From positions 9,739,001 through 9,803,000 of the forward strand of contig OU015567.1 of NCBI GenBank assembly GCA_907165135.1: a DNA stretch of 64,000 nucleotides. The letters are read 5' to 3'. Each line of letters starts with the position of its first letter. The stretch's first letter is position 1. The notes beneath the pieces are model-generated. The model made no database searches, was not told the origin of the DNA, and worked only from the letters and a program-made list of their open reading frames with translations. Below are positions 47,497 through 59,100 of the stretch, piece after piece. A program made the position numbers and the translations under genes. The DNA comes from Oikopleura dioica. Its lineage: Eukaryota > Chordata > Appendicularia > Copelata > Oikopleuridae.

Positions 47497-49258
47497 TTAT
47501 GTTTGGGGAGTGTTGATTCCCATTGCTGACAGTTCTTCCATAAAGATTTTATTAACAAGCCATTTAAGAGTTTTCTGGTCGAGTCCTCCCTGTGGACCAG
47601 GTTCTCCAGCTTGTCCTGGATCACCAGGCTCGCCAATGACACCAGGGGCACCAGGGGCTCCAGGAGCACCAGTCTCGCCCTTTTCTCCTTTTTGTCCGGC
47701 TTTACCGGGAACACCGGGTGGACCTGTGAAGATTTTTTTGGCAATGCTTGATGATAATTATTCTTACCTCGCTCTCCCTGTCGTCCGCGAACGCCGTTGA
47801 TTCCAGAGGTTCCATCTTCACCGGGATAACCCTTTTCGCCGGCATGGCCAGGCATACCACATCCACCTGGCTCACCCTGCTCACCAACGTCGCCCATTGG
47901 ACCGTCTTCACCAGGAACACCTTGTTCACCAGATGGACCCTTCTTACCAGGCTTTCCAGTTCGACCATCGTTACCAGGCTGACCTTGGGGACCGTGGCAA
48001 CCCATTGGAACGTCACAAGTGCACTTGCATTCTCGTTCGAGTTTCATTGGTGGTGGTGCTGGGCAGGAGATGTCGTTAACAATCTGTTGTGGGGCGAGGA
48101 AGGATCCGAGAGATTCTCGTTGATCGAAATACTTGGCAACATCTTCGTTAGTGTGGGTGTTTTGGTCACCAGCAATCGAACTGTCTCCTCTAGCGACAAA
48201 TACAGTCCTCAAGTTAGGAACGCCTTGAAGTCCCTGAAGCTCAGCTTCGACATCCCGTTGTCTAAAGAGTTGATGTCATCAACTTGATGAGGAATAGAGA
48301 TCGGGAATTTCGGAAAGACTTACGAAACAAGATCTTCATCGGAATAACCATTTGTGATCATGACGAAGATTTGTCGTGGCTCTGCATTGACTCTCTCGGA
48401 GGTCTAAAACGATTGATCATATTGAAAAGTTCAGTGCTGCCTAGTTTTTATTTTGATTAAAGCCAAATCGCACGGATGCAATAAATCAGGCAATGAGCCG
48501 CCTAAGTAACAACATCATCACAAAAGAATTAAATTTTACTACTTGAGTAATGCTTTTTATTTGACATAAAACGGCGTCCCGTCGTCAACCTGTGGAATGT
48601 GCACCTGTTACGGATATTTACCTGGAGGATCTTGGCACCATATTGGACGGCTTTGCGGACATTAGTTGCTTTTCCGTGGTACTGATGGTAGTCCATTCGG
48701 AGGACATCGGAGATGAGCTCTCCCTTGGTGAAGGTGTTGAAAGTGGTGACGTCGTGGGTGTCTTCCATGAACTGGAAAATATGGAGTCGAGCGGAGTTCT
48801 CACTGTCGCTGATTCCGAATTCTGTGTTGAGAGAGTTGATGAGTTCCATTCCAAATCTTAAAGAAAAATGTTTTTCAAAATCATCTATTTTGTATTAACC
48901 TTTTGTAGGCGGACATAGTTGTATTCGTGCAAAGACACATGTCGATAGCAACAACGACGTCAACGGGACATCCACCGAGCATCTTCTCGGACTCCGCGCC
49001 ATTGCAGCATTCTTTGTTGCATTCGCACATGCCTGGGTGTGTTACTTCTTGCTTGTCAAGGGAGCAGGTTCCCTAAAAGAGTTTTACTCAATACAGATGC
49101 TTTCAATTGAAATCAACAACGATTTTTTCATGTAAAACAATTTTCTTATGAACAGTATGTTAGAATGCAAGAAAAACTGAATTTACCTCTCCAATGACAT
49201 CTTGAGCAAGTTCGTAGCTCAAGGCTACTCCAGCCAGTAGCAGACTTCTTAGTATCAT
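47497..49258 (-). CDS. Secreted vWA-collagen protein
   Basis: Exons (descending) 49258-49187, 49072-48900, 48856-48622, 48403-48324, 48261-47768 and 47723-47497; all GT-AG with consistent phases. A signal peptide ([18 protein letters not shown]) is followed by a Cys-rich segment, a vWA domain ('[14 protein letters not shown]', '[12 protein letters not shown]', '[11 protein letters not shown]', '[10 protein letters not shown]'), a Cys/Pro linker and a collagen triple-helix region of about 40 Gly-X-Y triplets ('[17 protein letters not shown]' to 'GEPGPQGG') with one interruption at GGCG. A short helical C-terminus ends MGINTPQT. Layout resembles a small extracellular-matrix or house-associated collagen. 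The metal-site motif is changed from DxSxS to DMCLC. Confidence 0.88.
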
Positions 49259-50872
49259 AGTCTGTCACTCTCCCGATCACTTTTCGATCCTGTCTTAACA
49301 AAAATCTCGAGCAAGGCTCAGAGGTAAAAATTCTCGCAAAATTCTCAAGTTCACAGCTGGTACTAGTAAAATCAACAAGAAAGGGGCAGTTTTCTTCTTT
49401 TGATGTGAGTCCTGGTCTACCATACGAGGATGGTTCCACCGCCGTCCGGCGCTCTTGAGAACATCAAACGCACGATCAAACAAGTACCAATAGTGGATTA
49501 GCCAATCGTGGAGGATGAGCTCGAACTTTAGCTACCGATTTACGAGTGAGCATAGCCAACTTTACAACCCGGCTCGAGCGCATTATGATGATCAATCGCC
49601 CAATTAGCCCATTGCCTAAAATTCCAGATTCCATATTTGCTGCCAGCTTCTACCAGTTTTTTCTTGTAGGTGGTCCAGAATCTTGACTGCAGACAGCGCT
49701 TATTAATTTGATTGCCAATTAAAATTATAACAACTTCGATCCATTACGATTGTTTCATTTAAATCGAGAAAATATTTGCAGCGTCACTTGAAAATTTGGA
49801 TAATATCCATATATTTATATTATAAATATTCTACAAAACTTTCAAGCAGGGCTAGGAATCTATACATGAACGATTGTACAATTGTCCATGCATTTGAAAG
49901 ACTGTCCTGATCTTTTTCCTTTGGTGAGCTTGAAAGAACCTCGGAAGCTGGTGAGGCTTCTTTGGTTTTTAGTGCACAATTCGCCTTTTCTTCTTCCTCT
50001 TTTTCTTCGTCTTCTTCTTTTTCGATTCGATTTTTGGACATACACGACTTTGACAGGCCTAGAATCAATGCCGTGCTGATGGTTAGATTCAAACACACTG
50101 ATCAGATGTATCCGAAACAATCATCTTCTTGCCTCGCCTTGGACCACCACGCCAAGGCGTCACCGAGATCGATCGGTAAAAATCAGTTTATAAACAGATA
50201 TTTTAATTTCTTAATTTGAATTGAAGTATTATTTTGAAAAAACTTGCTTCAAATTTCAAGTCAAAAAACGATCAATCAAATACTGGATTCAAGAATACTT
50301 CCGGAGGTTCTTTTGAGTCTTTGCCAAATCGCGACTATTTCAGGAAAGTGATGGGTATCCGGTCCGAAATAGAACTAAACCGGTCGTAAAAGACCTCAAT
50401 TTCGGTGGGAAGATTGAGCTGCCTCGTGAATCAAAAAAATAAAGGACCCCAATAAAACGCCATAACATGCGAGAGGGTGAGAGCGTTATCAGTCACGTCC
50501 TAGTTCGCGACCTTTAATTCTGTCAAACAACTATTTTCTACTTTTTATATATGGCAAACTACTTTGTTTTATATGATTGCCCTGAAGAATAATTGCTGGG
50601 GTGGCATAAACTCCCATTCCTTGAAAAAAAACTATCATATTTTGGGTGTATACCGGAACAGTGAAATAGAAGACCCTAATTAGATAAATAAACCTGCGAA
50701 ATTATTCTGACGATCTTGATGATATCTTATTTTCAGCGCAAGTCGTATTGAATAACGGTCGTTGGAGACCCGATTGATGTAGCGAAGTTCGTGTTTTTCA
50801 AATTATATAACAGTAAAAACTCCTCACTAAGAAAAATTTATGAATGTTATTAACGAGAGGCTTTCCTTTTTT
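49259..50872. other. Poorly resolved region
   Basis: Contains open stretches on both strands, for example a Glu/Lys-rich minus-strand frame at 49820-50098 and + strand pieces near 50100-50180 and 50344-50445 ('PVVKDLNFGGKIELPRESKK' before a stop). None can be joined into a gene with confidence. AT-rich DNA predominates. Confidence 0.3.
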
Positions 50873-51428
50873 TTAATAAAAATATTCGCAAGAATGAAAT
50901 CTTTTGCAAGAACAGGTTTTTGTTATCAGAGAGTCAATTCTGACGAGAGTTCCTCTTGGACTTAGAAGAACAAGGTCTTCGGTAGAAGAGGACGAACAGC
51001 CGACGATGGTTTGCCGCTTTTGAATCTTTGACTCGTGCACACTAAAATTTGACATCAAGGAAGACAATTCATAAAAATAAAGTTGAGCTTACACGTGGTC
51101 ATACGGTGACCGATGCGTTGTCGGGCAGAAACCAGAGCAAAAACCAACGTCAAGAAAAACTGCTGACTCTCCTGTTATTTCGTCTTTCACTTCTTCTATC
51201 GGTAGCAGGCTTTTTCCTCGATGCATAGGCAAAACTACACGAAAGCCAGTATAGCTTTCAATGTCCTGAAGAGAAATTTAAATCAATTAAGCTGTCAAAA
51301 GTAACTTACGGAAATACTGATCAACATAGGTTGCCTAGAACACTTCTCATGCTGACAAATGTCAAGTTCATTCTTTGGAAGATTTTCTTCAAGATCGGAG
51401 AAAAACGCTCCGTTTGCGTCGACTTTGA
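50873..51428 (-). CDS. Cystine-knot-like secreted protein, 5' part unresolved
   Basis: Exons (descending) 51428-51310, 51265-51093 and 51041-50873 join in frame (phases 0 and 2, GT-AG). The protein has 'DICQHEKCSRQPM', 'FLDVGFCSGFCPTTHRSPYDH', 'QTIVGCSSSSTEDLVLLSPRG' and 'SLITKTCSCKRFHSC'. The CxGxC and CxC spacing resembles cystine-knot signalling or antagonist proteins, but I cannot assign a family. A further exon with 'SNSMDEMQVKDFFENAISC' lies upstream (about 51620-51550); its phase does not yet match. No signal peptide exon found. Confidence 0.55.
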
Positions 51429-52029
51429 CTCAGTTCTCCTTCAAAATTTCCAGTTGATTTTCGTGGGAGACATTTTTCATTTATAATTTTACTTCCCTGT
51501 TTAAAAATGTTATTTTAAATCCAATTGCAAGTATTTTCAAACCCTTTGAAAGGAACATGAGATCGCGTTTTCGAAAAAATCTTTGACTTGCATTTCGTCC
51601 ATGCTGTTGCTAGTAGAACCTGGAAAAAAAAGAAACAATATAAAAAAGTTGAATATCATTGTAACTTTATTTATATTTTCAGGGTATTTATCTGAAGTTG
51701 CTCCTGGCGCTAGCGTTCATTCAGCTAAAAATAAGGTATAACTTATACCGTATAAGTTAATTCGAGACACCTGATGATCGCGAGTTGACGGTGACACACT
51801 TTCAAACTGTACTCCTCCTTTTCTAATGACTTTCAACTGTAAGAAAAAGGGTGGAGTGGGCAATTTGTTTTGTAGCGAGAAGATGTCACATTTTTCACCT
51901 TTTTGGGGTCAGCATAAACCGGGCGGCCGGGCGATTAGGTTCAATTTGAATCAATTACTTCCACTCAGATTGCTTTTTTTTGAACATTCTTCGCCTTCTG
52001 ACTCGGCTAATAATCAACTTTGTTTTTAA

Positions 52030-52384
52030 ATTAAGCCAAGAGAGATATAGATTTTGCGATGAAGAAAGAGCCGCTAAGAACTTATGTGGTCACGCAGTAC
52101 AAATCTAGGAGCGGAATCTGGAACAGAAAGCAGAACACTTTGATTATTCACCTCAAATAAAAGTTTTTGTATCGGAAGAGCTTAACTTGTCAAATCCTTT
52201 GAAAATGCTGCCGCCGCACTACAGTGCTTTACACACAGCTGTAAAAATTAACAGACTGTTACTGACAGCTTTGAATCATCTAGTGAGCAATATTGAACTC
52301 TTAAACTCTTCAGGACCTAGAAACGGTTAGGGGTTAATATAAGCGTAACCAATCACAAATCTGCCTAAATATCAAAGAAAGCTC
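52030..52384. other. Spacer
   Basis: AT-rich with no supported gene. A tiny open stretch at 52059-52160 has no recognisable features. Confidence 0.3.
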
Positions 52385-52463
52385 ATGCTTTTTTTATTAT
52401 CTTTGTTGATTCCTGAGGTTAGCAGCGCGTACTCCTTCGACAAAGACTTGATGAGAACTAACG
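52385..52463 (+). CDS. Possible first exon of a secreted peptide gene
   Basis: ATG at 52385 encodes MLFLLSLLIPEVSSAYSF, a good signal peptide, and the exon ends before a strong donor GTAAGATT at 52464. A phase-compatible acceptor near 52648 would add 'DENAARKDTCARVPKYKN'; later basic stretches (52730-52815) may be further exons. Low confidence beyond the first exon. Confidence 0.35.
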
Positions 52464-52839
52464 GTAAGATTCTGATGCTGGGAAAACAAAGCGGTTTCCA
52501 TTTTCCTGCTGAGTTACTATTGTGCCCGGCCACACTCGCCTGGGGCCCTTGTCGATTATGTTTCAATTTTTTTCAAACTGAGCGTGAAAAACACTTGAGA
52601 TTACTTTTTTTCTTCGTAAAACGGGGGATCCTCTTTTGTGTCCGAGATGAAAACGCGGCCCGGAAGGACACGTGCGCCCGTGTGCCCAAATACAAGAACG
52701 ACCACAAGTGAATCAGGCACGCATGTGCCGCAGGAGAGTAAAAAAGAACTCAGAGAGATGGAAAGGAATGACAAGAAGAGACAAAGTTATAGGAAAAATT
52801 TCAAAAAGAATCAAGGTAGATTCAGTTTTATCGTTTTGT

Positions 52840-54860
52840 ATGACAGTTTTCTTTTGTATCAGAGTTTGCTCTCTGCCAAAGTACACATAATAATCGCTTT
52901 TTCGGAAGCTATGTATAGAACTTTTTCTTCAAACTGAAGATCATCCGTAAATTTTCGTAAAAAATCTTTGAAACGAAAGGCTAAAAGGCTGCATAGATAA
53001 ACATTCCCACGAACCTCCATTTTTAACAAATCAAACATTAATTTTCCCACCTCCAGCCTGATAATTATGATGCCGTGATAGAATTTAATAACCAATATAA
53101 TATTGCCGATAATATTTTCGTCAATAATTGTGTCTGCGTCAGAATAAGAAAAAAGTTAACGTTGCGTAAATTTGCCGAAGAGGCTTTAAAGTAAGATTGA
53201 TTTCGTTACTTGGGTCAAGGTCTGACGGTTAAGAAAATGGTTGGTCTCAGATGTGCTTTGCGGATGACTTGAGATAAAATTTAGTGGAGAGAGGTTTTTC
53301 TACAATTTTTAGGAAGCAAAATGCGTAGGGCGAATGAGTTTTATCAGAAATATAATTCAGGTATCAATTAACAATTATTTTAAATTTTATATTTCTTGCA
53401 TTTTTCATATTTTTCAAAAAATGTCTTCCGAAACAACCGGCGCCGCTCAGACGGTATGCACAGAATAGTGAAAAACCGTGATTGAGCGGTGTGAAAATTT
53501 TGCTACTCTTTGTTGAAACGCAAATTTCAAAGTAGAAGTATTCATTCATTTTGTGCGGATTGATTTAAAATGAGTCGAAATGGTTTATTACTCGAGCATT
53601 TTGACTTTTTACGAAACTTTGATCTTGATCGACGTTGAAATCGAAGTTTTCCGAGTATGTCAAGTAGTCTTGCCAGAGCAAGATTATAGAGATCGGCTGA
53701 ATGGTGTCTAAGAAAGAAGGTAATTATTTTTTGACATTGGGTTAGGGTTAGGGCTAGGGTTGGGGTTAGGGTTAGGGTTGACCCTAACAGAGATTTTCTT
53801 CTAGACATCGGGCCAAACAGTCGTAGATTATCGCCAATAATTTATCGGACAACTTTTCGAAAAGAAGTCCAAGATTCTTGATGTCTATTCTCAAATCTTG
53901 TAGGGGTCTTCTGATACTGGCTGTATTGAGATGATTCCAGTACTTTCAATGATGAGTAGATTCTTAAAGGGTTAGGTAGTGCGTACCATCACCTGGTACG
54001 TCATGATCAAAAGGGATTAAGTATGTGACTGTTCTTATAAAAGTGTTGCTAAGTCGAGAGATAGCAAGAGAGACTGTAGCGCCGCAGGGGTCGTGTCCAA
54101 ATCACCAAAGGCAATTGTTACTGAGTCACTTGTTGCGATAAAGCGGCGGCCTGCGTACGCGATAAGGCACAAACCCTACCCGAAAGAAAAAAGGGAACAC
54201 TAAGGGTACTTATTTTTAAGTTTTCATTTTTTTGTTTGGTTGAGAGAGAGAGGAGGAAAGAAATCTGCGAAAATGATAAATGGAATGCCAGTAGAAGATA
54301 GTAAGTCTTCCTTCTAATTATTCAGTGTTCAAATTCTCTATAGAGCCAAATCAGGGTTAGTGTTAACTTTTCAGTTCAATAAAAAAAGGCTCTTTCCCCT
54401 GGGGCTTGTGTAGCGACATCTTTGCTCCACTTTTTTTTCGTTTGCCCAGATTCGTCTCATCATCGTTTTTTCATTTATCATCTTCCGAAATTGAAATCGA
54501 CAGATATGATACATAGATAGTTTTTGGCCGCAGATATATATTTTTTTCTTAATTGGCCATCGAGCGGTACATGGACTTAGATTTATCGAATCAATTGATT
54601 TTTGCGTCAGGGAAGATAAAATGCCTAGCAGAGTTTCGCTCAGAGAGAAATAAGAAAAAAAATGTTCAAGTCAGAGAAAATGACTGTATATTGAAAAGGA
54701 GAAGAATGTGATTTTGAATGCAGCGATCCGAGAACAAATCTCACTCGACTTTTGTTGCCGAACTTGGGAGCAAAGCGGCCCACGCGGCGAGACATGTTCA
54801 GGAACGTTAGCATATTCGGTCTTCTTCCTTGATTTCAAAATGAGCCAATTACAGATCTAA
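52840..54860. other. Gene-poor region
   Basis: No supported coding exon. Holds the interstitial telomere-like tract at 53738-53789 and a short hairpin 'cGTACCA-tcacc-TGGTACg' near 53984-54002. Confidence 0.4.
53738..53789 (+). repeat. Interstitial TTAGGG telomere-like tract
   Basis: About seven units of TTAGGG with two variants (GCTAGGG, TTGGGG), followed by an inverted CCCTAAC at 53782-53788, embedded in unique sequence. TTAGGG is the chordate telomere unit; the site may mark a repaired break or a captured telomere fragment. Confidence 0.85.
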
Positions 54861-55449
54861 TTAGCCTCGCGATTGGCGAGCTAATACTTTAAGTCGAATC
54901 AAAATGCGATTAGCTAACTCCCAGCGGGCAAATTCATGCACACGCCTCAGGGCATCTAAGCATTTCATCGGAGTGAGCGTAAATCGGACTGACCAAGGAT
55001 GCTTCGTGCAAATTCGACGATCAGCTTCGGTCAGCTCGCCAAGACGAGTCCGTTCGGAATCGCAGAAAAAACGAATGGTTTGATTCTTCGTTGTATTTTT
55101 TCAATGTCTTCGTTGTCTTCGTTGATTCTAGTTATAGATTCTAGATCTCTTGAAAACCCAAGATCTTTTCTATCCGCTCCTGATAGACGCTTATTAAAAT
55201 TCAGGGGCATCAAGTGGCAACCAGGGATATAAAAGCAAATTGACCTGTCAAGAATTCATCTGCTCGCTTTTTTATTAATTCTAACTGCCTGTAAATTATC
55301 CAAGCACGGTTGAACAGCCCGAAAGCCAGTTCATTTTTTATTTCAAAGATGACCTTATTCACAGTTTCTTGATGATTCTGAAAGTTGCAAAATGCACAAG
55401 TTAGTGCAAGTCGCTCATTGACGGATGTGAGGGGTGCAATAATATGCAT
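54861..55449 (-). CDS. Three-exon protein of unknown function
   Basis: Exons 55449-55245, 55179-55073 and 55034-54861 give about 161 residues through GT-AG introns of 65 and 38 bp; phases (1, 0) agree. It starts MHIIAPLTSVNERLAL and is helical throughout ('KVIFEIKNELAFGLFNRAW', 'SITRINEDNEDIEKIQ', 'CLDALRRVHEFARWELANR'), ending LARQSRG. No signal peptide or membrane segment. I do not recognise the family. A second open frame on the + strand (54999-55232) is treated as a shadow. An upstream exon is possible. Confidence 0.5.
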
Positions 55450-56121
55450 AAACCTTGCGTCTCGCAAGAATGTTTATTGCGCGTCGTAAATCATTGCAAA
55501 ATGCGGCACAGGCGTCAGTCTTCGTGAATCAGGTGCATGTGCCTAGCTTTTTTTTTTGCTGACCTAGACAGTTCTTGCGAAAAGGTGCAAATTGTCGCAC
55601 CTTTTGTAACTTTCTAAAGGACTCTCACTGCCATATTTGCCCTTCAGAATCTCTAGCTTCTAGCTACATTTGAATATTGAAAATTGCTGTTTTGGAAAAA
55701 TTATAGTCCGCATCATAAAACTTAATGCTGGTAGCACTTCTATTAGATTTACCTTACATGGACATTTTCCAATCGATGCAATAAAAACTGGTAGACTAAA
55801 CAATCACGGCAAATGATCAAAAGATTTCGAGTTTTCCATGTCTGATTGTGTGTATAATTTAATGGGCCATATATTCAGCCCTGGGTTTACGACCCCTACT
55901 TCGCTGCGAAGTGAGGCGCGCACTTCCCTTATTCTGATTTTAAATCTCCGAAAACAAAGAATAGACTTTCCTTTTCGATTTTGCGGCTTGAGAACTGATA
56001 GTTAGAGTAAAATAGCTTGCCACCCAGCGACTTGATATTGAACCGACCGGCAAATTCTTCACTCAGAGACTTTTTATCCAGCAGAAATAAGCAAACAATA
56101 AAAAATCGCTTTTCGGAGAAA
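55450..56121. other. Divergent intergenic region before filamin
   Basis: Probably contains the filamin promoter. AT-rich, no coding exon seen. Some short repeats ('tgcaaattgtcgcacctttt') but no element ends. Confidence 0.4.
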
Positions 56122-59100
56122 ATGGCCGAAAATCAACCGGCAGCAAACGTTTTTGCCGATAAACAAGAGCTAGGCAGAGAGTCCAACAAAAAGGCCTACC
56201 GTGATCTTACCAGCCAAAACAAGAGTAAAAAGAACATCAAAAAAGGTTTCTTAGAATTCCATCTATCTGACCCATTCTTTGATCTTAGTTTAATTAATCC
56301 AGTGATTTATAGGGTGAATAAACGTTGAATAAGTCACGTTTTTAATCTTTTACGAGCCTTGACGAGGTTGCACTAGAACTTGGCCTATCCGCTATTTTCG
56401 CGTGAATCACCGTCGTTGAAAAAGAAACTATCTAACCGAATGAAAGCAAAATTCCAGACTCTGGATAATTGACTGTCACGTAAAACTAAAACTGGACCAA
56501 GCGTGAAACCTGATTTTTAATTACAGCAGCACGATCCTTGAATCCAACAATTATTTCAATTACCAAGAAATTAAACTTTGAGGGGACGGGCAGACAAGTC
56601 GTAGTTGACAACTTTTCTGGGTCACAAGTTTTCAGCAATTTAGTAATCGGAATCATCATCTATCCGAATGAAATTTTTATGGTCTTCTTTTCAGGTTACG
56701 AGTACGAATCACAGCAGTGGGACAGTGATGAAATTCCAGCGACCGAGCGCGACTTGGCCGACGACGCGCCCTGGAAGCAAATCCAGAAGAACACCTTCAC
56801 CAGATGGTGCAACGAGCATCTCAAAGTCGCCAACATGAGACTCAACGATCTGGGCACAGACCTGTCCGACGGTTTGCGGCTCATTGCGCTCATCGAGGTC
56901 CTCTCGCAAAAACACGTCGGAAAATTCAACAAACGGCCAACTTTTAGGTAAATTGAACTTTTATCAATCTTCTTGACTAAGTTTTTAGACAAATGAAGAT
57001 GGAAAACGTAGCCCTCGCTTTGGAGTTTTTAGAAAGCGAGCGAATCAGATTAGTGTCGATCGACGCCCAAGCTATAGTCGACGGCAACCTCAAGTTAATA
57101 TTGGGTCTGATATGGACCCTTATTCTTCACTATTCCATATCGATGCCGATGTGGGAGGGAGAAGAAGAAGGTGCCCAGGACCTTACACCGAAGCAACGTC
57201 TCCTTGGCTGGATCCAAAACAAAATCCCTCAAATTCCTATTACAAATTTCTCCAGAGATTGGCAAGATGGTCGAGCTCTTGGTGCTCTTGTTGACAACTG
57301 CGCTCCAGGTAAAAACACATTCTCTCTACTATCTTCATCAGCACTTTCCTTCTTTCTTTCTTCACAATTTCTAATAACTCTAAGGCCTGTGCCCTGAATG
57401 GGTCGAATGGGACCCTCAGAATCGCGTTGAAAACGCAACCACAGCCATGGGCCTTGCCGAAGAGCATTTAGGCGTGGCTCAGGTAATATTTTTTCCGACC
57501 TTTCTTTCATTTCTTTCACCCTCTTGGTGACTCTCATTCTTTCTTCCGTTTGACCGTGTGATAACCATTTGAAACATTGTGTGATTTACAGGTTTGTGTC
57601 CTGACTGGGAAGACTGGGGCCCTGATGGCCAAAGAAACGCTGATGAAGCAATGGCTTTGGCGGAGAAATATCTTGGAGTGGCGAAGGTGAGCCTACTTTT
57701 AGGCACACTCGGAGAAATCGTTTTGCACATTTATGCTTTTATTTCATCGTGTGTTTGTTTTAGCGTGATTTTTATTACCCGTTGTACCTTTTTTAAATAT
57801 CTGTCTATTAGGTCATCGCGCCGGAAGAAATTACCAACCCTCATGTTGATGACCAGTCGGTTATGACCTATTTGTCGCAGTTCCCCAATGCGAAGCTCGT
57901 CAAAAACGCTCCTCTTCGCAACAAAACCGATCCCAAAAAAGCTCGAGCGTACGGCAAAGGTGTCACTGCAACCGGCAACAAGGTGAGTTTAGAGAAAAGT
58001 GCTTGATAAACATGTTCCGGAAGTAAAGGTTATAAGTTCTCCACCCTCTGCAGAGGAAGGCTGGCTCTGCCGCAGGCCGTGTTCAGCGGGGCTTTGACGA
58101 TAAACAAGCATTCCATGTCTCTTTTTTGGATAAGCTCTAATTTAGTATTTTTATTTACTCCAAAGAGAAAGTACTTCTTTTACCTGCGATTTTCAGGTCG
58201 GTGAACCAGCTCCTTTCACCGTTGATACTGCCTCCGCTGGCACCGGCGACGTCCTTGTTTACGTTCAGGACCCTGCTGGTCATACAGAGGAAGTAGCTGC
58301 AGTTGCCAATAACGATAAGAATAAGACCTACTCTGTCGTTTATCATCCCCAGCTCCCTGGCCAACATCAAGTCACAGTCCTTTTCTCTGGAAAGGACATC
58401 AACAAGAGCCCATTTGTCGTCGACGTAGCAGACTCCCCTCCCTGCCCAGACCAAGTCATCGCGAAGGGTCCTGGTCTTGAAGCTACAGGAAACATCGTCA
58501 GCAGAGAAACCCATTTTGAAGTCTTCACTGCTGGTTGTGGAATTGGCGAGCTCGAGGTTGTCATTCTTGATCCAAATGGTGCACCTAGTGTTATTCCTGA
58601 TGTCTTCCCGACTGGCCCCGGAAGTTTCTCAGTAAAATACATTCCCCAACAACAAGGACCTCATAACGTGCAAATCCTCTTCGGTGGCGGCCACATCCGA
58701 CACTCCCCGTTCAACGTCCAAATTGACCTCCCCTTTAACCCTCAAGCTGCCTGGGCGGAAGGACCTGGCCTTGCTCCAGAAGGACTTATTGTTCGCGATC
58801 AAGCAGCCTTCGTTGTTCACACAGAAGAAGCTGGAAGCGGCCAACTTGATATTCGAATCATTGGTCCACGGGGTATCTCTGAACCAGTAAACATTGTTGA
58901 CAACGGTGACGGAACTTACTCCTGCGATTACGTTCCGCTCAAAGCTGGCCAATACAACGTAGCGATTTCATACAGTGGTAAGCCTATCAACGGAAGTCCT
59001 TACGTCGTCATCGTGGATCCTGCTCCAGATGCGGGCGCGGTCCGGCTTTCCGGACCGGGTCTTCAGCCTGGAAACATTGCTGGAAATGAAGCTTGGTTCG

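Noticed and set aside
48529-48861. Antisense and alternate frames over the vWA exon
   Set aside because: The vWA exon 48856-48622 is fixed by splice phases and domain sequence; the others are shadows.
49820-50120. Glu/Lys-rich open frames on the minus strand
   Set aside because: Two different minus frames and a + frame are open over the same simple-sequence stretch, so openness reflects composition. No confident exon joins were found.
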